A DNA stretch of 64,000 nucleotides, from positions 1,612,001 to 1,676,000 of the forward strand of contig NZ_CP028092.1 in the NCBI RefSeq assembly GCF_005491705.1, given 5' to 3'. Each line of letters opens with the position of its first letter. Position 1 is the first letter of the stretch. The DNA comes from Pontibacter sp. SGAir0037 (GTDB taxonomy: Bacteria > Bacteroidota > Bacteroidia > Cytophagales > Hymenobacteraceae). Under the pieces are notes generated by a model. The model saw only the letters and a program-made list of their open reading frames with translations. It was not told the DNA's origin and did no database searches. The position numbers and the translations under genes are program-made. Below are positions 17,247 to 26,605 of the stretch, one piece after another.

Positions 17247-18773
17247 TTAAAAAGTATGTCCAAAAACAAAAAAGAATTGAGCATCTTCTTTTGATCGGGC
17301 GTAGTCGAACCTTAAAATAGTGGCCTGGTTCCAGGCAATCCGCGCACCGAGGCCTTTGTTATGTTTTACATTATTAAATTCTATGTCACCGAAGCTATCC
17401 CAGACCTGCCCGCCATCTAAAAACGGCACGGCATAAAAAGCCAGGTGTTGGTTAAAGATCCGCTTTTGGTAAAATCTTGTCCTCAGTTCCAGGTTTACAA
17501 GCGAAGTAACCATACCACTAAAGCGGCCTTCGCGATAACCACGCAGCGCCCTGGAGCCGCCCAATACCGGAATACCCCCACCCTCAGATGAACCCCAAAG
17601 GTCCAGTACCTCCGTGAAAGGGATATAACTGCCCCTGATGTATCCTACAGCCATTCTGCCGGCAAAAACAGTGCGACCCATAACTGAAGGCAATACCTTC
17701 CGGTAAAACATGCCCTGCAGTAAGTGCTTGGTAAAGTTTAATTCAGAGCCAGTCCAGGTAGCAGAAATCTCCTGTGCATACTCTGCAAAAATCCCATGCG
17801 ACGGATCTGGCTCCAGGTCCCGCGTATCCCACATCAGGCCGGTTTGCAGCAAACCGATTCTGCCGCCCTTATAACCGCCAATGTTATACCTGGCCCAGGT
17901 AGAATTGACATCTCCCCTTTGTTGCGCCTCATAATCATCTGTAATTCTGGTTCTGGCCTGTAAGGCCTCCGTGTCTTCGCCAGTATGCCTGTCGATGGCT
18001 TCCGGTGATTTTTTGTAATCATGCTGGTCAATGCCGATGAACAGAAGTTCAGCTCCGAACATCAGGCGCATCCTGCCCTCAAAAAACGTTCTTTCGGCTG
18101 CTAAACCGAAGAGCATCTGGGTATAGTCTACTTCATTATAATGCACATCGGTATAGGTTCTGTTGGGTTCTTCGCTATAGGCAGTTCCTCTGCCAGGCCG
18201 GGTGAGGGCCAGGTTCCGGTAATAATCCGGAAAACGCGCATTTTCCACCAGGTTGCCGGAGGACTTATCCAGATAAGTAAGAGATTGAAGCGTTTGGCTG
18301 CCGATGCCGAAATATTGCCAGTTCGGGTCGTTCGCGTAAATAAAATCGCCTCTGAGGCGCCATTTGGTATTGAATGCAAAAGGAATATCCACGCTCAGTT
18401 CACCGTCTACACGTCCATTCTGGGCGACACGCAGCCCTATACCATAGCGGATGCGATAGGGCGTATAGTAAAAAAATGGATCTGTGCGGTCTCTGTTGTT
18501 AAACAGGAAAGCATTGGCGCCAACAGTAAGCCCCCTGATCGGGTCCACGGTAAGTTCAGGCAGGCCCGTTACATAAACACCTTCTTTTTTATTCAGGATG
18601 TCTTCATCACTGAGCCTCTTTTCTTCGGAAATACGAAAAGGCAGGTGCAAGATATCTGTTCTGATTCCCATGGTATCAGTTTGCGCTGCGGCAGAACCTA
18701 GGCGAAGGCAGCAGAAAGCTGCTACTGTAACAGGTGTGCGTATGAACTTATATAGATTCCCTTTTCTGAACAT
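17247..18773 (-). CDS. Omp85/BamA-like outer-membrane beta-barrel protein
   Basis: A 508-residue predicted outer-membrane protein. It has an N-terminal signal peptide (hydrophobic TVAAFCCLRLGSAAAQ), alternating beta strands throughout, and a terminal aromatic residue (FVFGHTF). The strand-turn motif GGSRALRGYREGRF near residue 400 is the LRGY/VRGF hallmark of the Omp85 C-terminal surface-antigen domain. No POTRA repeats are obvious, so it is not the essential BamA. Probably a lipid or protein export or assembly barrel of unknown substrate. Monocistronic. Confidence 0.85.
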   Translation of the reverse strand: MFRKGNLYKFIRTPVTVAAFCCLRLGSAAAQTDTMGIRTDILHLPFRISEEKRLSDEDILNKKEGVYVTGLPELTVDPIRGLTVGANAFLFNNRDRTDPFFYYTPYRIRYGIGLRVAQNGRVDGELSVDIPFAFNTKWRLRGDFIYANDPNWQYFGIGSQTLQSLTYLDKSSGNLVENARFPDYYRNLALTRPGRGTAYSEEPNRTYTDVHYNEVDYTQMLFGLAAERTFFEGRMRLMFGAELLFIGIDQHDYKKSPEAIDRHTGEDTEALQARTRITDDYEAQQRGDVNSTWARYNIGGYKGGRIGLLQTGLMWDTRDLEPDPSHGIFAEYAQEISATWTGSELNFTKHLLQGMFYRKVLPSVMGRTVFAGRMAVGYIRGSYIPFTEVLDLWGSSEGGGIPVLGGSRALRGYREGRFSGMVTSLVNLELRTRFYQKRIFNQHLAFYAVPFLDGGQVWDSFGDIEFNNVKHNKGLGARIAWNQATILRFDYARSKEDAQFFFVFGHTF

Positions 18774-18932
18774 TTCTGCCTCCTTTTTCGGTTGTATGGC
18801 CGCAAAATTAACTGCCCGGTAGCAGAGGGACTGTTAGAGAACCTTTATAAAAAAATTAGAAAATCATTACAGCAATAGCTGGTAAAGCTATATCTGCGGA
18901 TGCTGTAAATGAGAAACAGCAACAGAACAAAC

Positions 18933-20300
18933 CTATAAATGCCGGAAAGAAAGGGTAAAGGTAGTTCCTAAACCTGGTTCTGATACCAGTGAAATCTCAC
19001 CTTTGTGGAGTTTTACAATTTTATGGGTAAGAGATAAACCGATACCGTTACCTTCTGCATAGCTTCTGTTTGAGCCCCTGTAAAAAGCTTCAAATACCTG
19101 TTGCTGCTCTTCTTGGGGAATGCCAATGCCCTGGTCTTTAAAACAAATATGTGTTTGAACAGCATCAAAGCCAATCGTGATATCGGATTGCCTGGCAGGT
19201 GAGAATTTGCATCCATTCTCCATCAAATTAGAAAAAGCTGTCCGAAGCAAATATTCATTCCCCAGGATGGCAATGTCGTTATCATCCTCAAAGGCTGTAT
19301 CGAAGGCAATGTGAATGTGGTAGTCGGGGTTCGCTCTTAAAACCTGTAAACGGGCATCGAGCAGCAGTTCGTCCAGGCGCACTTCTTTAAATTTGATAGC
19401 TGCCTGATCATAGCTTGCTTTTGCCAGGTCCAGCATACCGGTCGAAAGGCGCGTGAGCTTTCTGGCATCGCTCAGGGCATTATCTATCGCTGATTCATAG
19501 GCTTCGGATGTTCTTTTCTGCGACCGGGCCAGTTCGAGTTCGGCAATAATGGCGGCCAGTGGAGTGCGCAGTTCATGCGATACGTTTGAAACAAAATGGC
19601 GCTGCGACTCCAGGGAGCCCTCCAGCCGGTCGAGCATCTGGTTAAAGGTAATGGCTAGTTCTGAAATTTCGTCTTTCCCATTACCTTCGGGCAGCCGGAG
19701 GTCGATGTTAGTGGCTGTTATACGCCCGGCTTTGTCTACCATAGCCGCTACAGGTTGCAGGGCCTGGCGGGAGAAGAAGCGCCCGGTGAGGAAAATGATA
19801 ATGATACCTACCACCAGGGCAACCACCAACGAGAGGCGCAGGTTCCACAGTTTGGTATAGCCGTTCTCGTCGTAGGCAGCTGCCGTAATGATATAGTTTT
19901 TTCCCTGGTATGAAAACAAGAATCCCACCACCTGCAGCCCCTCCTGTTTAAACTGTATCTCCTGCTTTTGCCTGATTTCCGCCATCATATCGGCGGTTTC
20001 TTTCACAAAATCAAGGTCTACAGCATCGTGGTAGAGCAGGTTAAACCCCGTATCATAAATGGCAACCTCTTCCTGGTAATGAGAATTGCGGGTGTTCCGG
20101 TAAATGGTCTGCAGTATTTCCGGATCTACCTGTGCATCAAAAAGCAGGTTGGCCTTTGTAATGGCCTGCTGCCGGAGCTGGCGGTAAAACTCTTCTTCGC
20201 GGTTACTGGCATAGCTAAAGTAGATAGCAAATGCGAAAGCAAGTAATATGGCGCCCATAATGGCCGTAAACAACAAGGTCAGCCTGTGGCGGATTTTCAT
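18933..20300 (-). CDS. Membrane sensor histidine kinase
   Basis: A 455-residue classical sensor kinase. TM1 (about 8-30) and TM2 (about 150-172) flank a roughly 115-residue periplasmic domain; a HAMP follows (RFFSRQALQPVAAMVDKAG). The HisKA His is in [12 protein letters not shown], and the ATPase domain has NLMENGCKFSP, DQGIGI and GNGIGLSLT. The start codon overlaps the stop of the response-regulator gene (ATGA), a strongly coupled pair. The periplasmic sensor is unlike any I can name, so the stimulus is unknown; the downstream barrel gene is a possible target. Confidence 0.95.
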   Translation of the reverse strand: MKIRHRLTLLFTAIMGAILLAFAFAIYFSYASNREEEFYRQLRQQAITKANLLFDAQVDPEILQTIYRNTRNSHYQEEVAIYDTGFNLLYHDAVDLDFVKETADMMAEIRQKQEIQFKQEGLQVVGFLFSYQGKNYIITAAAYDENGYTKLWNLRLSLVVALVVGIIIIFLTGRFFSRQALQPVAAMVDKAGRITATNIDLRLPEGNGKDEISELAITFNQMLDRLEGSLESQRHFVSNVSHELRTPLAAIIAELELARSQKRTSEAYESAIDNALSDARKLTRLSTGMLDLAKASYDQAAIKFKEVRLDELLLDARLQVLRANPDYHIHIAFDTAFEDDNDIAILGNEYLLRTAFSNLMENGCKFSPARQSDITIGFDAVQTHICFKDQGIGIPQEEQQQVFEAFYRGSNRSYAEGNGIGLSLTHKIVKLHKGEISLVSEPGLGTTFTLSFRHL

Positions 20301-20992
20301 TTCTCACCTTCCTCCTTAAAAATAAACCCCATGCCCGGTTTCGTATGAATCAACCTAGTCGGAAATGCTTTGTAGATCTTTTTACGAAGGTAGTTAATGT
20401 AAACATCAATAAAATTAGTGCCTGTATCGAAATGTGTATCCCATACATGCTGCGCAATCTCCACCCTGGAAATAACTCTGCCGCTATTACGCATCATGAA
20501 TTCAAGTAAGGCAAATTCTTTGGGTGTCAGACTGATTTCTTTCCCGGAACGGCTGACAGATTTTGTCTGCAGGTTCATTTCCAGATCCGCTGTTTTCAAC
20601 ACAGAACCACTGCCACCGGCAGTAGTAGCTTTGCTCCGTTTAAGCAATTCCCGGATGCGGACATGCAGTTCTCTGAAATCGAAGGGCTTTACCAGGTAGT
20701 CGTTAGCACCTGCGTCGAAACCTTCTACCTTATCGTCGGTGGTGCCAAGTGCTGTGAGCATAATGATCGGGATATCTGGTTTTGCCTGACGCAGTTCCTT
20801 ACACAGGTCCAGTCCGTTTATTTTAGGCAGGATGATATCCATAATTATCAGGCAGTACTCCCTGCCAATAACCAGTTTTTTACCTGTTTCACCGTCGTAG
20901 GCAACTTCTGTAGCATAGCCCTGCTCTTCCAGTCCGCGCCTGATCAGGTCAGACACGCGTTGCTCATCTTCTATGATTAAAATCGGATGCAT
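20297..20992 (-). CDS. OmpR/PhoB-family response regulator
   Basis: A 231-residue regulator. The receiver (residues 1-120) has the acceptor Asp in LIIMDIILPK and the Lys in YLVKPF. The C-terminal winged helix (about 130-228) shows LTPKEFALLEFMMRNSGRVISR and the wing VYINYLRKKI, diagnostic of the OmpR group. It partners the kinase encoded immediately downstream. It likely activates or represses nearby envelope genes, but no operator could be recognised. Confidence 0.96.
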   Translation of the reverse strand: MHPILIIEDEQRVSDLIRRGLEEQGYATEVAYDGETGKKLVIGREYCLIIMDIILPKINGLDLCKELRQAKPDIPIIMLTALGTTDDKVEGFDAGANDYLVKPFDFRELHVRIRELLKRSKATTAGGSGSVLKTADLEMNLQTKSVSRSGKEISLTPKEFALLEFMMRNSGRVISRVEIAQHVWDTHFDTGTNFIDVYINYLRKKIYKAFPTRLIHTKPGMGFIFKEEGEK

Positions 20993-21064
20993 GTTCTTTG
21001 ATAAAATTTATACTAAATTCTGTGGCTATCAAAATGGATGTTCTGCTCACATGCTTCTTTGCTT

Positions 21065-22465
21065 CTATTTCAAGTCTTTTCGCCTGAAGCGGGTGGAGTA
21101 TCTTCCCAGCTTCTGATGCAGGTAGCCTTTTCGCTTGTATGCTTCAGCCAGAGAGGCATCATCTGCAAAAGCAGGATCAGTGATTTTGGGCACAGCAATT
21201 TTTTGTGAACTGTAAATGCCGGAATGGCCGCTGAACAGATAGGCAGTGAAACAGGCAACTGCAAACAGCAGGATGTGCTCTCCTCCAAACAACTCCACGC
21301 CCATTATAGTACAGGCCAGAGGGGTGTTGGTGGCTCCCGCAAACACAGCTATGAACCCAAGTGCAGCAAACAAGCTGACAGGAGCATCTAAGATACCAGA
21401 CAAAGTATTGCCCAAGGTGGCCCCCATATAAAACAGTGGCGTTACCTCTCCTCCTTTAAAGCCTGTGGCAAGCGTTACCGCCGTAAAAACGGTTTTCCAG
21501 AGCCAGCTCCAGGTGTCGGCACCAACTGCCGCAAAAGCACCCGGAATGGTAACAGCGCCAGGGTATTCGGCATCAACTCCCAGACTCAGGTAATCAGGTT
21601 TACCAACGGCAAAAGTTAAAGCTATAATAGTTAAACCGCCGGCTACGGGTATAAGCCATTTCTTTTTAATTAACTTTAGCATCACGCTCTTTATCTCCTG
21701 CACCAGGCCCGCAAAAATGGTACTGGCGAGTCCGAATGCGGCAGAAGCCACTATCACTTTTACGAGCAAAAGTAAATCTATGCGCAGGTACTCCGACAGA
21801 AAGTAAGGAACTTCTGGCAGCACCTCTATATGATACTGTGTGTGATGAACACCCCAGGCGGTAACAGTAAAATCGCCGATGACGCTGGCTATGAGTGCAG
21901 GCAAAAGAGCGTCGTATTGTATCCGTCCTATGGTTAGCACTTCCATGGCAAAAATAGCTCCTGTTAACGGGGTGCCAAATACTGCCCCGAAACCTGCCGC
22001 CACTCCGGCTGTAAGCACCAGCCGCAGGTCGAGGCTGTTCAGCTTAAACCACTTCCCGAACATGGCGGCTATGCTTCCTCCTATTTGTACGGCCGTTCCT
22101 TCCCGCCCTGCAGAACCGCCGAACAGGTGCGTTATAATTGTTGTAATAAGAATAATGGGGGCCATCTGCTTTGGCACTCCTCCCCCGGCTTGGTGAATTT
22201 CTTCCATCACCAGGTTGTTGCCTTTTTCTGATGACTTGCCAACCGACTGGTAAATGAAATGTATACATACACCTGCCAACGGCAAAAGGTATAGGAGCCA
22301 GGGATACTGAAACCGAAGCTCTATGGCACTGTGCAGGAGCCAGAGAAAAAGTGCTACCACGCTGCCAATGGCAACAGCAATGGGTATAACCAGTAAGGTC
22401 CAGCGGACAGAATACGTTAGCACATGCAGTTGCTCAAAGCGTAGCTTCTTTGGGGGCATCATCAT
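21065..22465 (-). CDS. CLC-family anion channel/transporter, possibly CLC-F-like
   Basis: A polytopic protein with about ten to twelve hydrophobic segments. Three adjacent Met codons offer starts; I used the first of them (22465), while an upstream ATG at 22489 adds eight residues. The selectivity motifs differ from canonical chloride CLCs: GSGIP is replaced by GNNLVMEEIH, and GREGP by GREGTAVQ, while GFKGGEVTPLFY is kept. The Glu gate is retained. The GNN-L-M and GREGT variants recall the fluoride-exporting CLC-F clade, but I cannot confirm that without alignment. No fluoride riboswitch was recognised upstream. Confidence 0.85.
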   Translation of the reverse strand: MMMPPKKLRFEQLHVLTYSVRWTLLVIPIAVAIGSVVALFLWLLHSAIELRFQYPWLLYLLPLAGVCIHFIYQSVGKSSEKGNNLVMEEIHQAGGGVPKQMAPIILITTIITHLFGGSAGREGTAVQIGGSIAAMFGKWFKLNSLDLRLVLTAGVAAGFGAVFGTPLTGAIFAMEVLTIGRIQYDALLPALIASVIGDFTVTAWGVHHTQYHIEVLPEVPYFLSEYLRIDLLLLVKVIVASAAFGLASTIFAGLVQEIKSVMLKLIKKKWLIPVAGGLTIIALTFAVGKPDYLSLGVDAEYPGAVTIPGAFAAVGADTWSWLWKTVFTAVTLATGFKGGEVTPLFYMGATLGNTLSGILDAPVSLFAALGFIAVFAGATNTPLACTIMGVELFGGEHILLFAVACFTAYLFSGHSGIYSSQKIAVPKITDPAFADDASLAEAYKRKGYLHQKLGRYSTRFRRKDLK

Positions 22466-22489
22466 AACAAATACATTGTAAAGGCGCAA

Positions 22490-22830
22490 AATATAAAATT
22501 TTTTTGCTGTACCTCACCTGTTGGGACACATCGCTGCGTAAGCCGGCAGCTGATACTGTGCCGGAAACAATAGCAGTGGCTTTTTCAGACAAAGCAGCAC
22601 ATGCGCTGGTCGTGCAATTTACTGTAGTATGAAGGGAGGATTGAGTTCGGTTACCTACAATTCAGCCATCCCACAGAGTTTATTTCTGCAGCGCATGTTA
22701 AATTGTAGGCGCCATCAGCCTTGCGGCGGTTTGTTACATGGAAGGCACCATTTCCATAGAGCGAATATAGCTGTTTTAATCGGAAACTATACGGTTTGCA
22801 TACCTGATTTTACAGAAAGCCTACATTGGT
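22490..22830. other. Intergenic stretch, no gene seen
   Basis: Between two minus-strand genes. Only short open frames are present and none has a convincing start or homology. It should hold the CLC promoter; no clear consensus element was seen. Confidence 0.4.
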
Positions 22831-23766
22831 TTAGTCCAGTTGGGGCAGCACCTGCTCCAGCTCTTCGCGGCGGTCTTCGTACTGTGGGGGCAGCTTCAGG
22901 TGTGTCCCCAGTTCATCCAGCGGTTCATCCGTGGTAAAGCCTGGCACATCTGTCGCTATTTCGAAAAGCACCCCTCCCGGCTCCCGGAAGTATAAAGAGT
23001 AAAAATAATTCCGGTCGATCTGCTCTGTTATATGCAATCCTCTGGCAAGGATCTTTTCGCGGTACTCCATCAGTTCGGCCTGGTCTTTTACCCGAAACGC
23101 TACATGGTGAATAGAGCCGCCTGCCAGGTGACCGCGCATCTCGTTGGGTACTTCCACCAGGTCTACGATGGCAGCCCCTTCAACGGCATCTGTCTTGAAA
23201 CGGTACCGGTTTACATGTCGGCCTGCCAGTTTATAGCCGAAAACCTCTGTCAGGATTTCCGCAGTTGCTTTCACTTCTTGTAATGTAAGGCTAACCAAGT
23301 GAAAACCTTTAATGGCAGCACTGGCTTTAATTTCTGCCGTTTCCCATGCACTTCTGGCATCTGAAGAACCTGAAACAATCAGCTCCTGCTTCAGTCCGTC
23401 CGGGTCCAGGAACGTAAGGTAAGGCTCACCGAACTTTTCTGAAGGCTTGTTATAGGTTACATTATACTGCTGAAAACGATCAAGCCAGAATTCAAGACTA
23501 CCCTCCGGCACCGAATAGCCAATTTCAGTGGCCATTTGTGTACCTCTTCTGCCCGTCACGATCCGGCCCCAGGGAAAGAAAGTAAGAATGGTGCCCGGCG
23601 TGCCAACGCCATTGCCATAATAGAAATGATATGTTTTGGGATCATCGAAATTTACAGTCTTTTTCAGGAGGCGTAGACCTAAAACGTGTGTATAAAAATG
23701 AAGATTTCGCCTGGCCTCGCCTGCAATGGCAGTTATATGATGAATCCCTAAAATTTTTCCGCTCAT
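22831..23766 (-). CDS. VOC-superfamily ring-cleaving dioxygenase, second copy
   Basis: A 311-residue paralog of the dioxygenase at 14551-15492. The same two VOC modules and ligands are visible: LGIHHITAIAGEARRNLHFY, SIHHVAFRVKD and FYSLYFREPGGVLFEIATD. It is alone, not in the pirin operon, and its upstream region lacks the palindrome found before YceI. Duplicated enzymes of this type may act on different quinols or be controlled by different signals. Family call is firm. Confidence 0.92.
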   Translation of the reverse strand: MSGKILGIHHITAIAGEARRNLHFYTHVLGLRLLKKTVNFDDPKTYHFYYGNGVGTPGTILTFFPWGRIVTGRRGTQMATEIGYSVPEGSLEFWLDRFQQYNVTYNKPSEKFGEPYLTFLDPDGLKQELIVSGSSDARSAWETAEIKASAAIKGFHLVSLTLQEVKATAEILTEVFGYKLAGRHVNRYRFKTDAVEGAAIVDLVEVPNEMRGHLAGGSIHHVAFRVKDQAELMEYREKILARGLHITEQIDRNYFYSLYFREPGGVLFEIATDVPGFTTDEPLDELGTHLKLPPQYEDRREELEQVLPQLD

Positions 23767-24315
23767 AATAAATAGGTAAATACAGAGGGTGCTTCCGGTA
23801 TTATATGAGCCTTACCGAAATTTAGTTACTGCAAACATGCATTTTGGTTATTTATTACAGTTAATACTTTAATCAGGCATATTTTGCCAGATGTACTTAA
23901 AAGTTGATAGTGATTATCCGTATATATTTTTTACAGCTGCGGCTTTTACTCATGCACCTGAAATGCTTTTTAGTGCCAGCATAAATTACAGTTACACACC
24001 TGTTATGGTACTAAATTGTCAGAAAAAGGCACAAAATTATAATCCTACTCAATTTGAATTTTACCATTTAGCAGTATAATAATCCATCGTAGCCTTCCGT
24101 CAATGTTCGAACATTAGTAAAGAAAGCAGATGGCGTTATTTAATGACTTTAACTGAAACAAGTATCTGTCTGCTAAATACTTCATATGGATAAAAAGAAT
24201 AATAAACTTCATAAACTGTTGTAGGGGACTTATGAATAACACAAAAAATTAATATTCTCTTTTATGAACAACTTAATAAGATATTTCTAATTTTACAGCT
24301 GCATTATTAGTGGCG
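23767..24315. other. Divergent intergenic region
   Basis: An AT-rich region of about 550 bases between the divergent dioxygenase and sensor-kinase genes. It should contain two promoters. A 62-codon open frame (23891-24079) has no recognisable features and is not called. No hairpin or repeat stood out. Confidence 0.4.
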
Positions 24316-25671
24316 ATGAGTGCTTTCAGGATATACAAATTTTTAGGGAGTTTAAAGGCAGGATGGGATCATCTTGTAGGAAGCAAGGCGGAGTTTCCGC
24401 TGGAGCATCGTATCTATAACAGCTTCACGCTTATCACAGCGGTTGCTATTGCTTATAATATCCCATTCAACTATTTTGTTGGTTTGTATTTAACGGCCAG
24501 TTTAACAGTAGTACTGGCTTTTTTTATTGGTTATGCTTACTACCTTTCGCGCTTTGCCGGCAAACATAGTTTTAGTTTTACACTAGCGGCTATCACTATA
24601 AATATAGCCTTTGCACTCAACTATTTTTTTAACGGCGGCTTAAAAGGGCCAACCATGCTGTTGATGGCCCTCTCCTATTTTCCAATTATAGCCGTGGCAC
24701 CAAAAAGACAGTATGGCATCTGGACTGCCATAAACCTGAGCCTGGTGCTGGGCGTTGTGCTGGCTGAATATTTATTTCCCCAGGTTGTTTTCGGTGACTA
24801 TAGCAACCGGGAAAGCTATTTTGTCGATATGCTTTCCACCTACCTGATCATGATTATACTGGTGCTCTCCTGTACCAGCACTATGATCAGGAGCTATAAT
24901 ACTGCCCGTACATCCGCTGAAAAAGCAGCAGCAGAACTCCAGATGCTGAACCAAGAGAAAAACAGGCTGTTCTCTATTGTAGCCCATGACCTCAGAGCTC
25001 CCCTTGCCAATGTACAAAGCTACCTGGAGCTATTGGTAAAAGTTAATCTGCCCGAAAACAAAAGGCTCGAACTTAAAAGCGACCTGATGAAGGCAACTAA
25101 AAGCACCCTGGATATGCTAACCAATGTGCTGTCGTGGTCCAGAAGCCAGATGGAAGGACTCGAGATCAGAGTAGAAGCCGTAAACGTGTATGAGCTGCTT
25201 ACCCCGACACTCGATCTTTTTCAGAACATTGCCGCTGGCAAAGAAATAACTCTTACTAACACTTTAGCGCAACAGGATTATGTAATGGCGGACGCCGATA
25301 TGCTCCAGCTGATCATTCGTAACCTGGTAAACAATGCCGTAAAGTTCACGGCCAAAGGAGGCAATATCTGTATTCGTGCCACACAGCACCAGGACGCGCT
25401 GCGCATACAGGTGGAAGATAGCGGCAATGGAAAACCAGTTATCCTGAGCCCGGATGTATTTGAGCTGAACGGGAAGCAAACGGCAGTAGGCACTAATCGT
25501 GAGCGAGGTGTAGGGTTGGGTCTGGTGCTTTGCCGCGATTTCACAGAGGCATTAAAAGGTAAAATCTGGTTCGAAACATCTCCGGTATCAGGCACTACTT
25601 TTATAGTACAGTTGCCGTTGGCTTATAGTAAAAACATCAGTGCTTTGCCTGCTCATGCTGATGTGTCCTGA
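24316..25671 (+). CDS. Histidine kinase with six-helix membrane sensor
   Basis: I chose the ATG at 24316; a GTG two codons upstream is possible. About 451 residues. The N-terminal 190 residues contain roughly six hydrophobic helices, resembling 7TM/MASE-like sensors without an extracytoplasmic domain. A coiled coil leads into HisKA with His in SIVAHDLRAPLANV, then an ATPase domain with NLVNNAVKFT, EDSGNG and RGVGLGLVL. No receiver follows, and no partner regulator is adjacent. Its last 35 bases overlap the convergent ZIP transporter gene. Confidence 0.92.
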   Translation: MSAFRIYKFLGSLKAGWDHLVGSKAEFPLEHRIYNSFTLITAVAIAYNIPFNYFVGLYLTASLTVVLAFFIGYAYYLSRFAGKHSFSFTLAAITINIAFALNYFFNGGLKGPTMLLMALSYFPIIAVAPKRQYGIWTAINLSLVLGVVLAEYLFPQVVFGDYSNRESYFVDMLSTYLIMIILVLSCTSTMIRSYNTARTSAEKAAAELQMLNQEKNRLFSIVAHDLRAPLANVQSYLELLVKVNLPENKRLELKSDLMKATKSTLDMLTNVLSWSRSQMEGLEIRVEAVNVYELLTPTLDLFQNIAAGKEITLTNTLAQQDYVMADADMLQLIIRNLVNNAVKFTAKGGNICIRATQHQDALRIQVEDSGNGKPVILSPDVFELNGKQTAVGTNRERGVGLGLVLCRDFTEALKGKIWFETSPVSGTTFIVQLPLAYSKNISALPAHADVS

Positions 25672-26539
25672 CAAGGGCTCCTTCTAACCCCTCGGCTTTA
25701 AGGGTTGTAACAGGCACCGTAACCGGAGGCGGTATAAGAACGGATGTGGCGGGCCTGGCAGGCACGTCAGCTTTTGGATCGTTTTCCTGTTCCATTTTGC
25801 TTAGCATATAGGCTGTCAGAAAACCAATCACCATCACCAGTCCGCTAAAATTATGTACTTTCTCAAAGGCCTCCGGAATCATGGTATCGGCCAGCATTGC
25901 CAGAATAGCGCCTGCAGCTACCGCCGTGGTTGCCGCCAATACTGTAGGTGGAAAGTTGCTGAAGATGGTGTAGCCTAACCACGCCGAAATGCCAGAGGCG
26001 ACAGCGATGCCTCCCCACACCAAAAAAACATATGGCAGTTTTCTGCCGGCTTCTTTCATGCCGGAGGCGCTTGAAAGCCCTTCCGGAAGATTCGACAGCC
26101 CAACGGCGATCACTGTTACCACACTCACGGCACCGCCGCTGATGAAGCCGATGCCGAGCACAATCGATTCAGGAATACCGTCCACCAAAGCCCCGACAGC
26201 CAGGGCCAGTCCGCTTCCGGCATCTTCCTGTTCCGAAGGCTGCAGGCCACCGGACCGCTTCCGGTGTTTTGCCCCGTTCTTTGCCAGCAACCAGTTAGCC
26301 CCGGAAAAAATAACAGCTCCGCAGAAAAAGCCGATGGCCGTCGCCATAAAGCCTCCCTGCTCATAGGCTTCTTCCACAAGTTCAAAAGACAAAGCTGAGA
26401 TTAAAACGCCACTTCCAAAAGCCATCACACCTGCTACCAGGCGCTGCGGTATTTTTAGAAAGTAACCAAGTGAGGCACCCAGCACCGAGGCAGAACCCAC
26501 CACTAAACCCCAGAAGGCAGCTTGTAAGGAAAGAGGCAT
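25637..26539 (-). CDS. ZIP-family divalent metal transporter
   Basis: A 300-residue integral membrane protein with about eight helices. Hallmarks are the glycine-rich first helices (FGSGVLISALSFELVEEA), VDGIPESIVLG in the fourth helix, with the metal-binding Asp/Glu in place of the usual His, and GLSNLPEGLSSA in the fifth. A short His-containing tail (RTHQHEQAKH) could bind metal. Variation at the fourth-helix His suggests altered selectivity or a ZIP-like permease of unknown ion. The gene ends inside the 3' end of the convergent kinase gene. Confidence 0.85.
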   Translation of the reverse strand: MPLSLQAAFWGLVVGSASVLGASLGYFLKIPQRLVAGVMAFGSGVLISALSFELVEEAYEQGGFMATAIGFFCGAVIFSGANWLLAKNGAKHRKRSGGLQPSEQEDAGSGLALAVGALVDGIPESIVLGIGFISGGAVSVVTVIAVGLSNLPEGLSSASGMKEAGRKLPYVFLVWGGIAVASGISAWLGYTIFSNFPPTVLAATTAVAAGAILAMLADTMIPEAFEKVHNFSGLVMVIGFLTAYMLSKMEQENDPKADVPARPATSVLIPPPVTVPVTTLKAEGLEGALVRTHQHEQAKH

Positions 26540-26605
26540 AAAATGAACGTTTCGATAGCAACATGTAAACTGTCACCTATACGTTATACTTGCATCTTAG
26601 ATAAT

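Noticed and set aside
17091-17294. A 67-codon open frame before the Omp85-like gene end
   Set aside because: It runs into the 3' end of that gene on the other strand and has no motif or start signal.
23891-24079. A 62-codon open frame in the divergent spacer
   Set aside because: No homology, no clear start signal, and composition like the surrounding non-coding DNA.
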